64,000 nt of DNA from Clostridium sp. AT4 (lineage in GTDB: Bacteria > Bacillota > Clostridia > Lachnospirales > Lachnospiraceae), in NCBI RefSeq assembly GCF_001517625.2, contig NZ_LN999828.1, positions 2,084,529 through 2,148,528 on the forward strand, written 5' to 3'. Made by a program: the position numbers and the translations under genes. The notes beneath the pieces are model-generated. The model was given only the letters and a program-made list of their open reading frames with translations, made no database searches and was not told the DNA's origin. Below are positions 8,139 to 17,018 of the stretch, in pieces. Positions within the stretch are counted from its first letter, which is position 1, and the number at the start of each line of letters is the position of its first letter.

Positions 8139-9533
8139 TTATGCATAAAATGCCTTAAATGCCTTGTAGGTATTGTACACATCCAGCTTGGAAGCCAACT
8201 CAAAGGGTGAATGCATGGAAAGGATCGGCACACCCAGGTCTACGGTATCCACATCCATATGGGCTACATACTTTGCAATGGTGCCGCCGCCTCCCACATC
8301 AACGGCTCCTAACTCTCCTGCCTGCCAGAATACGCCTGCCTCCTCCATAGTAGCGATCACTTTTGCCATAGTCTCTGCACTTGCGTCATTGGAAGCGGAT
8401 TTGCCTCTTGCACCTGTATATTTTGTCAAAACACAGCCTTTGTTGATGTAGCTTGCATTGCGGCTTTCAAATACATCTGCAAAGGTTGGGTCATAAGCGG
8501 CATTTACATCAGAAGAAAGGCACAGGGAGGCTCTTAAAATATCCCGTACCGGCGTATGCTCCAGCTCTGCCAGATCTTCGATATAGTGAAGCACATAGTC
8601 GGAATTAAGACCCGTATTTCCTTCAGAGCCGATTTCTTCCTTATCTGTAAGAATGGTTACTGTGGTATGGGCCGGTTTCTTTGTCTCAATCTCTGCGGTA
8701 AGGGCTGTATAAGCGCATACCCGGTCATCCTGTCCATAGGCGCCCACAAGGCTTCTGTCCAGTCCGATATCTCTTGCCTTTGCGGCAGGAACCAATTCAA
8801 ACTCTGCGCGGAAGAAGTCTTTTTCCTTAATGCCGTATTTCTCATGGAGAAGAGATAAAACCATCAGCTTTACGGCTTCCTTAATCTCCTCGCCCTCGTA
8901 GGGGATGGATCCAATGATCACATTCAGTTCTTCTCCCTTAAGACCTTCTCTTAAAGGACGCTCATTCTGCTTTCCGGCCAGATGAGGCAGAAGATCTGTA
9001 ATGCAGAATGCAGGCTCATCCTCTTTTTCACCGATGCAGACCTCGATCAGCTCTCCGTTCTTTTTTGCTACAACGCCGTGGATCGCCAGAGGCACGGTTC
9101 CCCACTGATATTTGCGGATGCCGCCGTAGTAATGGGTCTTAAAATAAGCGATATCTTCCTTTTCATAGAGCGGATTCGGCTTTAAATCCAGTCTGGGCGC
9201 GTCGATATGGGCTCCGTTGATGCGCAGTCCATCCTTTAAAGGCTTCTTTCCAAAGGTTGTGGCGATCACTGCCTTTTCCCGATTTACAACGTATACCTTA
9301 TCGCCGGGTACATAAGAAGCCTTGCGGTCAAAGGGCTTATAGCCTGCTTTTTTAAGCATCTTTACCGCTTCCTTTACGCACTCTCTTTCGGTCTTTCCTT
9401 TGTTCAGAAATTCCTTATAGCCCTCGCAGTACTTAAATGCCTTTTCCTTCTGCTCCGGCGCTTCCTTGGCAATATGGAGTGCGGACCAGGTCAGCTCCTC
9501 CTGTAATTTCTGTGCTTCATTTTTCTTTGACAT
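8139..9533 (-). CDS. M18 family aminopeptidase
   Basis: This 464-residue cytoplasmic metallopeptidase is of the M18 (aspartyl aminopeptidase/LAP4) family and has the expected length. Zinc-site stretches include GAHIDAPRLD near residue 110, DKEEIGSEGNTG near 297 with catalytic glutamates, DVNAAYDP near 345 and the C-terminal HMDVDTVDLGVPILSMHSPFE containing the last His ligand. It removes N-terminal, often acidic, residues from peptides. An AGGAGG-like site lies just upstream of the ATG. It stands between two unrelated minus-strand genes. Confidence 0.92.
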   Translation of the reverse strand: MSKKNEAQKLQEELTWSALHIAKEAPEQKEKAFKYCEGYKEFLNKGKTERECVKEAVKMLKKAGYKPFDRKASYVPGDKVYVVNREKAVIATTFGKKPLKDGLRINGAHIDAPRLDLKPNPLYEKEDIAYFKTHYYGGIRKYQWGTVPLAIHGVVAKKNGELIEVCIGEKEDEPAFCITDLLPHLAGKQNERPLREGLKGEELNVIIGSIPYEGEEIKEAVKLMVLSLLHEKYGIKEKDFFRAEFELVPAAKARDIGLDRSLVGAYGQDDRVCAYTALTAEIETKKPAHTTVTILTDKEEIGSEGNTGLNSDYVLHYIEDLAELEHTPVRDILRASLCLSSDVNAAYDPTFADVFESRNASYINKGCVLTKYTGARGKSASNDASAETMAKVIATMEEAGVFWQAGELGAVDVGGGGTIAKYVAHMDVDTVDLGVPILSMHSPFELASKLDVYNTYKAFKAFYA

Positions 9534-9559
9534 CTTATATATTCCTCCTGTAAGTTAAT

Positions 9560-10510
9560 CTACAATTTAAAGATGCGGGTGGTCTTTTTTTCTTTTACCT
9601 GCCCGCCAAACCGGCTGTGTACCGCATCCAGCAAAACAGACGCAGCCTGGGGATCTCTCTGATCTTCAATCCCATTTAACAGCCCCTCCAGAAAGGCCTG
9701 ATCTGCCTCTGTCTGCCAGGACAGCCATTTCAAAATCACTGTTTCCCGCCTGTCCGTCAGCCCTGATGCCGTTTCTCTTGGATGCTGCTTTAAAAATCCC
9801 CAGTATTGGTCTTTAAATTCATCGGTCAGACCCCAGGGCCAGTACAGACGGTACACTGCCATCTGAGCTGCCAGACCGGGCCGTTCCTGGATCACGGTAT
9901 TAGGAAACAGATGGTCATACTCCCGGAACTGAAACTGCGTATCCTCAAAGCAATACCGGTACATATGGCCGCAACCGTGCATTTCTCTCATAATGATCCG
10001 AGCCGGGGTATTTTCCACCGATTCCTCAAAAAACTCAGGAAATACCAGTCTGGCAAGAAGCCTTCCCTCCGGGTCCAGATAATCAGCCATAAGTTCCTGG
10101 CGCAGCTCGGAAAGAACCTCCTTAAAACAGGACTTTCTGCCCGGTACCACCCGGATCTTCAGATGCTTTATCCCTGTGCAGCCGGTAAATACACCGGCTC
10201 CCCAGTCCTCCACCGTACTCCAGAAGGACAGGGTTTTCAAATGAAAGCAGTTGTAAAAGGCATAAGGGCCTATTTTTCTAAGATACTCCGGAAGAGTCAG
10301 CTCATCAAGCCCTGATCCGCAAAGCTCAGGCTCTCCATTAAGCTCTTCCGGAGGAACCTCCCGTCCTCTTACAGTCTGCGAAAAAAAATACCGATCCAGT
10401 TCTGTCACCGGCATTCCATCCATACGCTCCGGAAGAACGGGAGCGCCGTCCAGGGTATAACAGCGCTCCAAACAGATTCCTTCCGGTGTTTTTCTATATA
10501 ATAAGTCCAT
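9560..10510 (-). CDS. Leucine-rich-repeat-like hypothetical protein
   Basis: This 316-residue protein has no signal peptide. Residues about 75-125 resemble BspA-type leucine-rich repeats (LDELTLPEYLRKIGPYAFYN, then FHLKTLSFWSTVEDWGAGVF). The rest (about 130-316) is an unassigned alpha-helical region with many aromatic residues. It is probably cytoplasmic; no enzymatic motif is seen. The ATG at 10510 has no clear Shine-Dalgarno, while a sigma-A-like promoter places the transcript start close to it. Confidence 0.7.
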   Translation of the reverse strand: MDLLYRKTPEGICLERCYTLDGAPVLPERMDGMPVTELDRYFFSQTVRGREVPPEELNGEPELCGSGLDELTLPEYLRKIGPYAFYNCFHLKTLSFWSTVEDWGAGVFTGCTGIKHLKIRVVPGRKSCFKEVLSELRQELMADYLDPEGRLLARLVFPEFFEESVENTPARIIMREMHGCGHMYRYCFEDTQFQFREYDHLFPNTVIQERPGLAAQMAVYRLYWPWGLTDEFKDQYWGFLKQHPRETASGLTDRRETVILKWLSWQTEADQAFLEGLLNGIEDQRDPQAASVLLDAVHSRFGGQVKEKKTTRIFKL

Positions 10511-10516
10511 AGTACC

Positions 10517-10545
10517 AGTTTAATCAGTTTAAAGAATTTTTTCAA
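10517..10545 (-). promoter_or_regulatory. Putative sigma-A promoter for the LRR-like gene
   Basis: Minus strand TTGAAA (10545-10540), 17-nt spacer, TAAACT (10522-10517). A start site 7 nt downstream would fall at about the ATG at 10510. Confidence 0.5.
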
Positions 10546-10659
10546 GATGATTTTTAACAGAAAGCCTTCAAACCTCTTGCCACAGCCCCGGTTCTCATGT
10601 ACAATCGACTGGAATATACAGGACACTCAGCAAGCAGATATAAGGAGTTTAAAGGAAAT

Positions 10660-12216
10660 ATGAGTATTTTAAACGTAGAGCATTTAAGCCATGGCTTTGG
10701 AGACAGAGCTATTTTTCAGGACGTATCCTTCCGTCTCTTAAAAGGCGAGCATATCGGCCTGGTAGGAGCAAACGGCGAGGGAAAGTCCACCTTTATGAAC
10801 ATTATCACCGGAAAGCTGATGCCTGACGAAGGCAAGGTAGAATGGGCGAAAAATGTAAATGTGGGCTATCTGGACCAGCACACGGTATTGGAAAAGGGAA
10901 TGACGATCCGGGAAGTCTTAAAGAGCGCCTTTGGGCCCCTCTTTGAAATGGAAGCAAACATGAATGCCATCTGCGACCGCATGGGCGAAGCAAGTGAAGA
11001 AGAAATGAATGAGATGATGGAGGAGCTGGGAACCATACAGGATCTGCTGATGGCTCATGATTTCTATATCATCGATTCCAAGGTAGACGAGGTAGGCCGG
11101 GCTCTGGGCTTAGATGAGATCGGCATGGAGCGGGATGTAACAGAGCTTTCCGGAGGCCAGAGAACCAAGGTGCTGTTGGGAAAACTGCTGCTGCAGAAGC
11201 CCGATATCCTGCTTTTGGACGAGCCTACCAACTATCTGGATGTACAGCATATCGAATGGCTGAAGCGATATCTTCTGGATTATGAAAATGCATTTATCCT
11301 CATTTCCCATGATATCCCGTTTTTAAACAGCGTTATCAATCTGGTGTACCATATGGAAAACCAGAGACTGGACCGTTATGTGGGCGATTACGACAAATTC
11401 CAGGAGGTCTATGCGGTAAAGAAGGCACAGCTGGAGGCTGCCTACAAGCGCCAGCAGCAGGAAATCGCAGAGCTGGAAGACTTTGTGGCCCGCAACAAGG
11501 CCCGTGTAGCAACCCGGAATATGGCCATGTCCCGGCAGAAGAAGCTGGATAAAATGGAAGTCATTGAGCTGGCAAAGGAGAAGCCAAAGCCTGAATTCCA
11601 TTTCCTGGAAGCCCGTACCGCAGGAAAATACATTTTTGAGACAAAGGATCTTGTGATCGGCTATGATGAGCCTCTTTCCCGGCCTTTAAACCTGGTGATG
11701 GAGCGGGGACAGAAGGCTGTGCTGGTAGGGGCCAACGGCATCGGAAAGACGACCCTTTTAAAGAGCATCCTGGGACTGACTCCTGCCTTGTCCGGTTCCG
11801 TAGAGCTGGGAGATTACCTGTCCATCGGATATTTTGAACAGGAAATGGCTCCCGGCAATACCAACACCTGTCTGGATGAGATCTGGAAGGAATTTCCTTC
11901 CTATACCCAGTATCAGGTTCGGTCTGCCCTGGCAAAATGCGGCCTCACAACCAAGCATATCGAAAGCCAGGTGCGTGTTTTAAGCGGAGGCGAGCAGGCC
12001 AAGGTGCGTCTATGCAAACTGATCAACCGTGAATCCAATGTGCTGCTTTTAGACGAGCCTACCAACCATCTGGATGTGGATGCAAAGGCGGAGCTGAAAC
12101 GTGCATTAAAGGAATACAAAGGAAGCATCCTTTTAATCTGCCATGAACCGGAGTTCTATGAGGGACTGGCTACGGATATCTGGGACTGCAGAGACTGGGC
12201 GCTTCGGCTGTCATAA
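10660..12216 (+). CDS. ABC-F family ATPase (translation/ribosome-associated)
   Basis: This 518-residue soluble protein has two ABC domains and no membrane segment. Domain 1 has Walker A GANGEGKST near residue 36 and signature LSGGQRTKV near 155. The arm/linker of charged helices covers about 235-310. Domain 2 has GANGIGKTT near 347, LSGGEQAKV near 435 and LLLDEPTNHLD. ABC-F proteins act on the ribosome (EttA/Uup/YbiT types) or confer ribosome protection; the subtype cannot be decided here. The ATG at 10660 (MSILNVEHL) is preferred to an upstream in-frame ATG at 10597. TAAGGAG and AAAGGA precede it, and the extra N-terminal residues do not fit the family. Confidence 0.92.
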   Translation: MSILNVEHLSHGFGDRAIFQDVSFRLLKGEHIGLVGANGEGKSTFMNIITGKLMPDEGKVEWAKNVNVGYLDQHTVLEKGMTIREVLKSAFGPLFEMEANMNAICDRMGEASEEEMNEMMEELGTIQDLLMAHDFYIIDSKVDEVGRALGLDEIGMERDVTELSGGQRTKVLLGKLLLQKPDILLLDEPTNYLDVQHIEWLKRYLLDYENAFILISHDIPFLNSVINLVYHMENQRLDRYVGDYDKFQEVYAVKKAQLEAAYKRQQQEIAELEDFVARNKARVATRNMAMSRQKKLDKMEVIELAKEKPKPEFHFLEARTAGKYIFETKDLVIGYDEPLSRPLNLVMERGQKAVLVGANGIGKTTLLKSILGLTPALSGSVELGDYLSIGYFEQEMAPGNTNTCLDEIWKEFPSYTQYQVRSALAKCGLTTKHIESQVRVLSGGEQAKVRLCKLINRESNVLLLDEPTNHLDVDAKAELKRALKEYKGSILLICHEPEFYEGLATDIWDCRDWALRLS

Positions 12217-12260
12217 TTATAAAGCCGGCGGGACATCGTCCGGCATAACATCACGTTAAA

Positions 12261-12322
12261 AAACAGGCATATCAGCCCCAACCTGGTGTAAATGCACCTT
12301 GTCAGGGCTGATATGCCTGTTT
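12261..12322. terminator. Bidirectional terminator with 18-bp stem
   Basis: AAACAGGCATATCAGCCC (12261-12278) pairs perfectly with 12305-12322. The loop contains a smaller GGTG/CACC hairpin (12284-12297). A-run on the left and T-rich tract on the right serve the convergent ABC-F and DUF1275 genes. A shorter GCCGG/CCGGC hairpin lies just upstream near 12223-12243. Confidence 0.85.
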
Positions 12323-12346
12323 TCTTGTTTTTGAGAACCCACAGTT

Positions 12347-13075
12347 TTATACCGCTGGAGCATGAACCTTTTTATCTTTTGCCGGAGAAGCAGTCCTGTC
12401 TTTGGAACTCTCGCCTTTTTCAATCTGCCGCTTTTTCAGGAAGCTCAAAACTCCTGCCGCCAAAATAAGCCCCAGTCCCCACACAACGCCGCGACCACCC
12501 ATCCTCAGCACAGCCATGCAGCCAATGAGCGCCCCCACGGTGAAGGCCCCTACGGTTATGGTATAAAACCAGGCGCGGCGGCGCATGGTTTCCTCATGGT
12601 CTAAGAGATACTGAGTCCAGCTCAAAACACACTGCTTTAAATTATTGGTTGTAAAGATAGTCGAGCTGTTATAGCCGTCTGTTCCGGAAAATGTTCCCCA
12701 CTGAAAGCTTGACGCAATAAAAATAGGGTAAAGCCGGACCAGATCGGGAAGTCCCTTTGGAAGAAGCAGGCACAAAAGGAACCCTCCCACATCCACGATC
12801 AGACAGAGCCGTTCCATATCAGGCTTTACCATACGGTTTATCAGATAGGCTGCCGCAATGGAAAGACTGAATAAGACCAGAGCCCCCAGCCGGATTCCTG
12901 CCTGTATGAGATCGCACCCCGCCAGATCCTTTGTAAGACTCATGATGTTTCCCGTATGGGCCGAGGCAAAATTCCCTCCAAACCCGCAGACTGCAAAGGT
13001 TCCCATAAAACCGCCTATACAAGTCATATTATAATGGAGGAGCCGTCCAAGCCCTGATTCTGATATCCGTTCCAT
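12347..13075 (-). CDS. YoaK/DUF1275 family membrane protein
   Basis: This 242-residue polytopic membrane protein is of the DUF1275 (YoaK) family, with about six hydrophobic segments. The typical GGFMGTFAVCGFGGNFASAH and TGNIMSL stretch is near the N-terminus (about residues 16-40), and NSSTIFTTNNLK lies near residue 137. The C-terminus is a basic, cytoplasmic-looking tail. The open frame extends to a GTG at 13165, but a consensus promoter (TATAAT at 13115-13110) lies inside that extension. AAGGGG precedes the ATG at 13075, so the shorter start is chosen. Function is unknown; some relatives are suggested transporters. Confidence 0.83.
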   Translation of the reverse strand: MERISESGLGRLLHYNMTCIGGFMGTFAVCGFGGNFASAHTGNIMSLTKDLAGCDLIQAGIRLGALVLFSLSIAAAYLINRMVKPDMERLCLIVDVGGFLLCLLLPKGLPDLVRLYPIFIASSFQWGTFSGTDGYNSSTIFTTNNLKQCVLSWTQYLLDHEETMRRRAWFYTITVGAFTVGALIGCMAVLRMGGRGVVWGLGLILAAGVLSFLKKRQIEKGESSKDRTASPAKDKKVHAPAV

Positions 13076-13109
13076 TTTCCCCTTACCTGCCTTTTGATCG
13101 ATCCAAACC

Positions 13110-13138
13110 ATTATAACAAAAAATAGTTGCAACGTCAT
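13110..13138 (-). promoter_or_regulatory. Sigma-A promoter for the DUF1275 gene
   Basis: Minus strand ATGACG (13138-13133), 17-nt spacer, perfect TATAAT (13115-13110), 35 nt before the chosen ATG. It supports start 13075. Confidence 0.65.
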
Positions 13139-13167
13139 TCTGCAAAAGTACCATTTTTTCTTCACTT

Positions 13168-13923
13168 TTAAGATGGATTTTCCTTAAACCACTCAAAAGC
13201 GCCTCCGGACGGCTCCATTTCAAACTCCATCCGCTTTCCCGTTACAGGATGAGGGAAGGACAGACGGAAGGCGCACAGAGCCAATAGGTCAGGTTGTCCG
13301 GGAGCTGTCTTTTCTCCGTATTTATCATCCCCATAAAGGGGCGTTCCATGGCCGGAAAATTGTACCCGGATCTGGTGGTGGCGGCCTGTAAGCAGACGTA
13401 CCCTCACCAGACTGTATTCCCTGCTCTCCCCCGCGTCACAGCGCTCTGTCGATGCCTCTGCCGTATATGAAAGCTCTGCCCGTTTACTTCCTGCTGCCGA
13501 TTTATCCACAATTTCAGACCGGTTCTCTCCCTGATTCTGTCTGAGATAATCCACATATACACCATGATTATCCACAGGTTTTCCACATACCACTGCCTTA
13601 TACCATTTTTCCATTTTTCCCTGCTGCATCATGGAACTAAGAGAAGCTGCAGCCTTTTGATTTCTGGCATACACCATAATTCCCGACACAGGCCGGTCCA
13701 ATCTGTGGATAACTCCCACATAAGGCGGCTGATTTTTCCCCTGCCCTTTTGAGGATAATGTGGTTAATTTGTGGATATTTTGTGGATTTCTGGCCTGAAT
13801 AGTGAGATATCTGCGGATCTCGCTGACCATATCCTTTGCAAAGCCCCTGGCTGACTGCGATTCCACTCCTGCAGGCTTTACCGCTACCAGAATATCCGAA
13901 TCTTCATATAATACAGAAAGCAT
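13168..13923 (-). CDS. RluA-family pseudouridine synthase
   Basis: This 251-residue RNA modification enzyme converts uridine to pseudouridine in rRNA or tRNA. The catalytic motif HRLDRPVSGIMVYA lies near residue 92, with the Asp nucleophile. The second family motif GRHHQIRVQFSGHGTPLYGD lies near residue 189. There is no S4 domain at the N-terminus, as in the shorter RluA/RluC subgroup members. The target position cannot be predicted. Repeated GTGGATAA and TTTCC runs in the gene are codon-driven and were not taken as sites. Confidence 0.9.
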   Translation of the reverse strand: MLSVLYEDSDILVAVKPAGVESQSARGFAKDMVSEIRRYLTIQARNPQNIHKLTTLSSKGQGKNQPPYVGVIHRLDRPVSGIMVYARNQKAAASLSSMMQQGKMEKWYKAVVCGKPVDNHGVYVDYLRQNQGENRSEIVDKSAAGSKRAELSYTAEASTERCDAGESREYSLVRVRLLTGRHHQIRVQFSGHGTPLYGDDKYGEKTAPGQPDLLALCAFRLSFPHPVTGKRMEFEMEPSGGAFEWFKENPS

Positions 13924-14091
13924 ATCTTATCCCCTTTCTTCCCATTTACTTTGATAATCAAATAATTTTTTCAAATGTATTGCATATTCCGTCCATTCCG
14001 TGTATAGTATATATTACATCATAATGTAGTTTTGAATACTATATATCATAGTTATATCAGCCTTGTCATATTTTTAAAGGAGGTATCATTC

Positions 14092-14763
14092 ATGACACAG
14101 AAAATAAAACACAATTTACGAAAGATAAAGGATCCGGGCAGCGCCATGACCCATTTTATCGCCATGGTTCTGGCAGCAGCCGCAGCAGTTCCTCTTCTTA
14201 TTAAGGGTTCCCGGTCTCCTGAACAGTTTCATCTGGCGGCTCTGGCTGTTTTTATTTTAAGCATGATCGGCCTCTATGGAGCCAGCACCATCTACCACAC
14301 GCTGGATATTTCCCCAAAAATCAACCAGCTGCTGCGAAAGATCGACCACATGATGATCTTTGTGCTCATTGCAGGAACCTACACGCCCGTATGCCTGATC
14401 GTACTGGGAGATCAGACGGGATGGGCTCTTCTGGCACTGGTCTGGATCATCGCTGTCCTTGGGATCTTTATCAACGCCTTCTGGATCACCTGTCCCAAAT
14501 GGTTTTCTTCCATGATCTACATTGCCATGGGCTGGGTCTGCATCCTGGCCTTTTCAAAGATACTGGCAGCGCTGCCAAAAGCAGGCTTTCTGTGGCTTCT
14601 GGCCGGAGGCATCATTTACACCCTGGGCGGCGTCATCTACGCCCTGAAACTGCCTATTTTCAATGCGAGACACCAATATTTCGGTTCCCATGAAATTTTC
14701 CATCTCTTTGTCATGGGCGGAAGTCTCTGCCATTACATGATGATGTATCAGTTTGTTGCTTAA
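14092..14763 (+). CDS. Hemolysin III / YqfA-type membrane protein
   Basis: This 223-residue seven-TM protein belongs to the HlyIII (PAQR-like) family. The motifs [12 protein letters not shown] near residue 16, GASTIYHTL near 63 with conserved His, [17 protein letters not shown] near 84, and the C-terminal [19 protein letters not shown] provide the His residues of the predicted metal site. AAAGGAGGT precedes the ATG at 14092. The upstream in-frame ATG at 14032 lacks a ribosome binding site. Function in non-pathogens is not established. Its 3' end overlaps a convergent GIY-YIG gene by 53 bp. Confidence 0.9.
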   Translation: MTQKIKHNLRKIKDPGSAMTHFIAMVLAAAAAVPLLIKGSRSPEQFHLAALAVFILSMIGLYGASTIYHTLDISPKINQLLRKIDHMMIFVLIAGTYTPVCLIVLGDQTGWALLALVWIIAVLGIFINAFWITCPKWFSSMIYIAMGWVCILAFSKILAALPKAGFLWLLAGGIIYTLGGVIYALKLPIFNARHQYFGSHEIFHLFVMGGSLCHYMMMYQFVA

Positions 14764-15001
14764 AAATCAGCTCCTCCTTTTTCTTTCGGGGGAGCTGTTT
14801 TATTTCATATTCCCGTCTCATAGCCTCCTCTTTTGTAGAAAAGGCCTCATAATAGACAAGGGCCACCGGTCTTCGGGAACGTGTGTATTTGGCACCCTTC
14901 CCTTCATTGTGGGCCTTTAAACGCCTGTCCAGGTTATTGGTCCAGCCACAGTAATACGTTCCGTCCGCACACCGCAGGATATAGGTATAATTCTCATTCA
15001 T
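14711..15001 (-). CDS. GIY-YIG nuclease-like small protein (YhbQ/UPF0213 type)
   Basis: This 96-residue protein is a stand-alone GIY-YIG domain. [20 protein letters not shown] at the N-terminus carries the YIL and YCG elements, followed by [20 protein letters not shown] with the catalytic Arg, and a conserved Glu in [14 protein letters not shown]. It resembles the small UPF0213 group, whose role is unclear (DNA or RNA nuclease). The last ~20 residues read antisense to the 3' end of the hemolysin III gene, and the intervening terminator is inside the coding region. Confidence 0.85.
   Translation of the reverse strand: MNENYTYILRCADGTYYCGWTNNLDRRLKAHNEGKGAKYTRSRRPVALVYYEAFSTKEEAMRREYEIKQLPRKKKEELIFKQQTDTSSCNGRDFRP
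14768..14797 (+). terminator. Terminator of the hemolysin III gene
   Basis: CAGCTCCTCC pairs with GGGGGAGCTG (10-bp stem with one G-T), followed by TTTTATTT. It lies inside the 3' part of the convergent GIY-YIG coding region. Confidence 0.75.
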
Positions 15002-15163
15002 ATCGGTTCATCCGTTTTCTATGTAAACGGCGATTGCGCAAAACGCGCCGTCACCGCCCGGACCTAAAAAGGTCTGTATCTATGATAAAGCACCAGCTGG
15101 ATGCGCCAGACATTCTTTATACGATCAGTATACGCCTGTTTTTAAAATGTGTGCCTCATCCTC

Positions 15164-16078
15164 TTATTTTTTTCTTTTTCCTTTCTTCTTCACAGGCTCC
15201 AGAAACTGCACTGCCTCCCAGAGAAGAAGCGCTCCTGCGGCAAGCTGTAGAAGAACGCTTAAAAGAACCCAGTGCTCCATCACAAAGCCTGTATTCTCCA
15301 TTCCAAAATAGCTGCATACGCTGGCAAAGGAGGTGCTGCGCCCGGCCTGATTTCCAATGACTGCCATAAAGGTAAAGGCCGGATTCATCAAAAAGAGATA
15401 AAAAGCGCCTCCGGAAGAAGCACGGATGGCAGGCGCCTCCATCGCATATGCCGCTATGGTCTGGTCTAGATTCGCAGCAGACATCGAGAGGGCAAAACGG
15501 TTGATAAAATACGTTCCTGCCACAAAAGCGATCAGAGTGCCGTATGTTACAGCCGTAGAAACCGTGGATCTTCGGAATACGGATGAAAAGAAGATCCCAA
15601 GACTTCCCGCCATAAAAGCCACTGCCACATAGCAGAAGATCAGTGACAGAGCATCCCACCAGGTAATGCCGCCATAGACAAAAACCATGGCTACCGCAGG
15701 AAAACTGGACAGGATCAGCACAAACAAGGAGCTTAAAGCACCCATCAGCTTACCTGTCACAATCTGAGCCGCTGTCATCTGGGTGGTAAGCATCAGATCT
15801 AATGTCTGCCTCTCCCGTTCGCCGCTGATGCTGGCTGCCGTGACGGCAGGCACAATGAACATCAGAAGGATAAACTCAATGGCTGTGACAAATTCGTAGA
15901 TATCCATAAAACTGCTGTACTGAATCGTGGCATTGGTACGGACCCGCAGAACCACCGAGTACATATTGATCAGAGCTGCCAGACACAGAATCCCGTTAAA
16001 AAGGGAAAGGATCAAAGGAAATCTGGGACTTCTGGCGCTGACCTTCATCTCACGGCTGTAAACCGGATTCTGCCTCAT
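15164..16078 (-). CDS. ABC-2 type exporter permease
   Basis: This 304-residue membrane protein has about six hydrophobic segments and the amphipathic N-terminal MRQNPVYSREMKVSARSPRF typical of NatB/GldF-like ABC-2 permeases. A conserved SGERERQTLDLMLTT loop lies near residue 85. The start at 16078 lies inside the 3' end of the upstream ATPase gene (29-bp overlap), showing tight coupling. Together with the ATPase and the 855-residue auxiliary protein it forms an export or membrane-remodelling complex; substrate unknown. Confidence 0.87.
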   Translation of the reverse strand: MRQNPVYSREMKVSARSPRFPLILSLFNGILCLAALINMYSVVLRVRTNATIQYSSFMDIYEFVTAIEFILLMFIVPAVTAASISGERERQTLDLMLTTQMTAAQIVTGKLMGALSSLFVLILSSFPAVAMVFVYGGITWWDALSLIFCYVAVAFMAGSLGIFFSSVFRRSTVSTAVTYGTLIAFVAGTYFINRFALSMSAANLDQTIAAYAMEAPAIRASSGGAFYLFLMNPAFTFMAVIGNQAGRSTSFASVCSYFGMENTGFVMEHWVLLSVLLQLAAGALLLWEAVQFLEPVKKKGKRKK

Positions 16079-17018
16079 AAGACGTCACCACCCTTTCTTC
16101 TTCATGATCTGTCAGCTGCATAAAGACGGACTCCAGACTGCCCTTCTCACGGACAAAGCCATTTACCAGGACGCCAGCATCGATCAGCTGCTGAAGGAGC
16201 ATCGCCTCATCGGCGCCATCTCCGGCAAAGCGGACGCAGATATCCTTTTCCCGCATGGAAATAGTCTGGACACAGGGATGGCGGCGCAGGACCGCCATGG
16301 CTTGCTCCATATTGCTGTATACGGAAATTACCAGAGGATTTGAGGCGTTGACCCGCGACAGGATCGCCGTTATGTTTCCCTCCAGCACCATCCGTCCCTG
16401 ATCGATGATCCCGATATCCGTACACATCTCCGACAGCTCTGACAGTACATGTGAACTGATAATAATGGTTTTTCCCGTACTCCTTAATTCACTGAGTATT
16501 TCTTTAAATTCAAACCTGGTTCTCGGATCCAGGCCTGAGGTAGGCTCATCCAGGATGAGGATCGCCGGATCGTGGATCAGAGCCCTTGCAAGACAGAGCC
16601 GCTGCTTCATTCCGCGTGAAAGTCCGTCCACATAGAAATCCAGCTTATCCTCCAGTCCTACCTGCTCCAGAAGAGCCGTATACCGTTTTCTTGCCATCAG
16701 GCCGTCAAGCTGATAACAGGAGGCAAAAAAACTCATGTATTCTGCCACAGTCAGGTTATCGTATACCCCAAAGAAATCCGGTACATAACCGATCATCCCC
16801 TTTAATTCCCCCAGATCCCTGAGTGCATCCTTTCCATTAATGGTCACACTTCCTTCTTCTGCGCCCAAAAGCCCTGTCATAATTTTTAATGTCGTTGTCT
16901 TTCCTGCGCCGTTGGGTCCTACAAAGCCGTAAAGTGCGCCATCGCCTACATTCATATCCAGGCCGCTTAAGGCATGGTATTTTCCATATATTTTGTGAAG
17001 ATTTCTTACTGTAAGCAT
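16050..17018 (-). CDS. ABC exporter ATPase (GldA/NatA-like)
   Basis: This 322-residue ATPase has Walker A GPNGAGKTT near residue 36, Q-loop YVPDFFGVY, signature LSRGMKQRL near 132, Walker B ILILDEPTSGLD and H-loop IISSHVLSEL. A C-terminal domain of about 100 residues is typical of drug or Gld-type exporters. The ATG at 17018 (MLTVRNLHKIYG) shares one base with the stop of the upstream gene (TGATG), so the longer frame from 17069 was rejected. It partners the permease whose start lies within its 3' end. Confidence 0.9.
   Translation of the reverse strand: MLTVRNLHKIYGKYHALSGLDMNVGDGALYGFVGPNGAGKTTTLKIMTGLLGAEEGSVTINGKDALRDLGELKGMIGYVPDFFGVYDNLTVAEYMSFFASCYQLDGLMARKRYTALLEQVGLEDKLDFYVDGLSRGMKQRLCLARALIHDPAILILDEPTSGLDPRTRFEFKEILSELRSTGKTIIISSHVLSELSEMCTDIGIIDQGRMVLEGNITAILSRVNASNPLVISVYSNMEQAMAVLRRHPCVQTISMREKDICVRFAGDGADEAMLLQQLIDAGVLVNGFVREKGSLESVFMQLTDHEEERVVTSYEAESGLQP

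Noticed and set aside
13076..13165. Longer DUF1275 protein from GTG at 13165
   Set aside because: A consensus promoter with TATAAT lies inside the extension, and a better ribosome site precedes the ATG at 13075.
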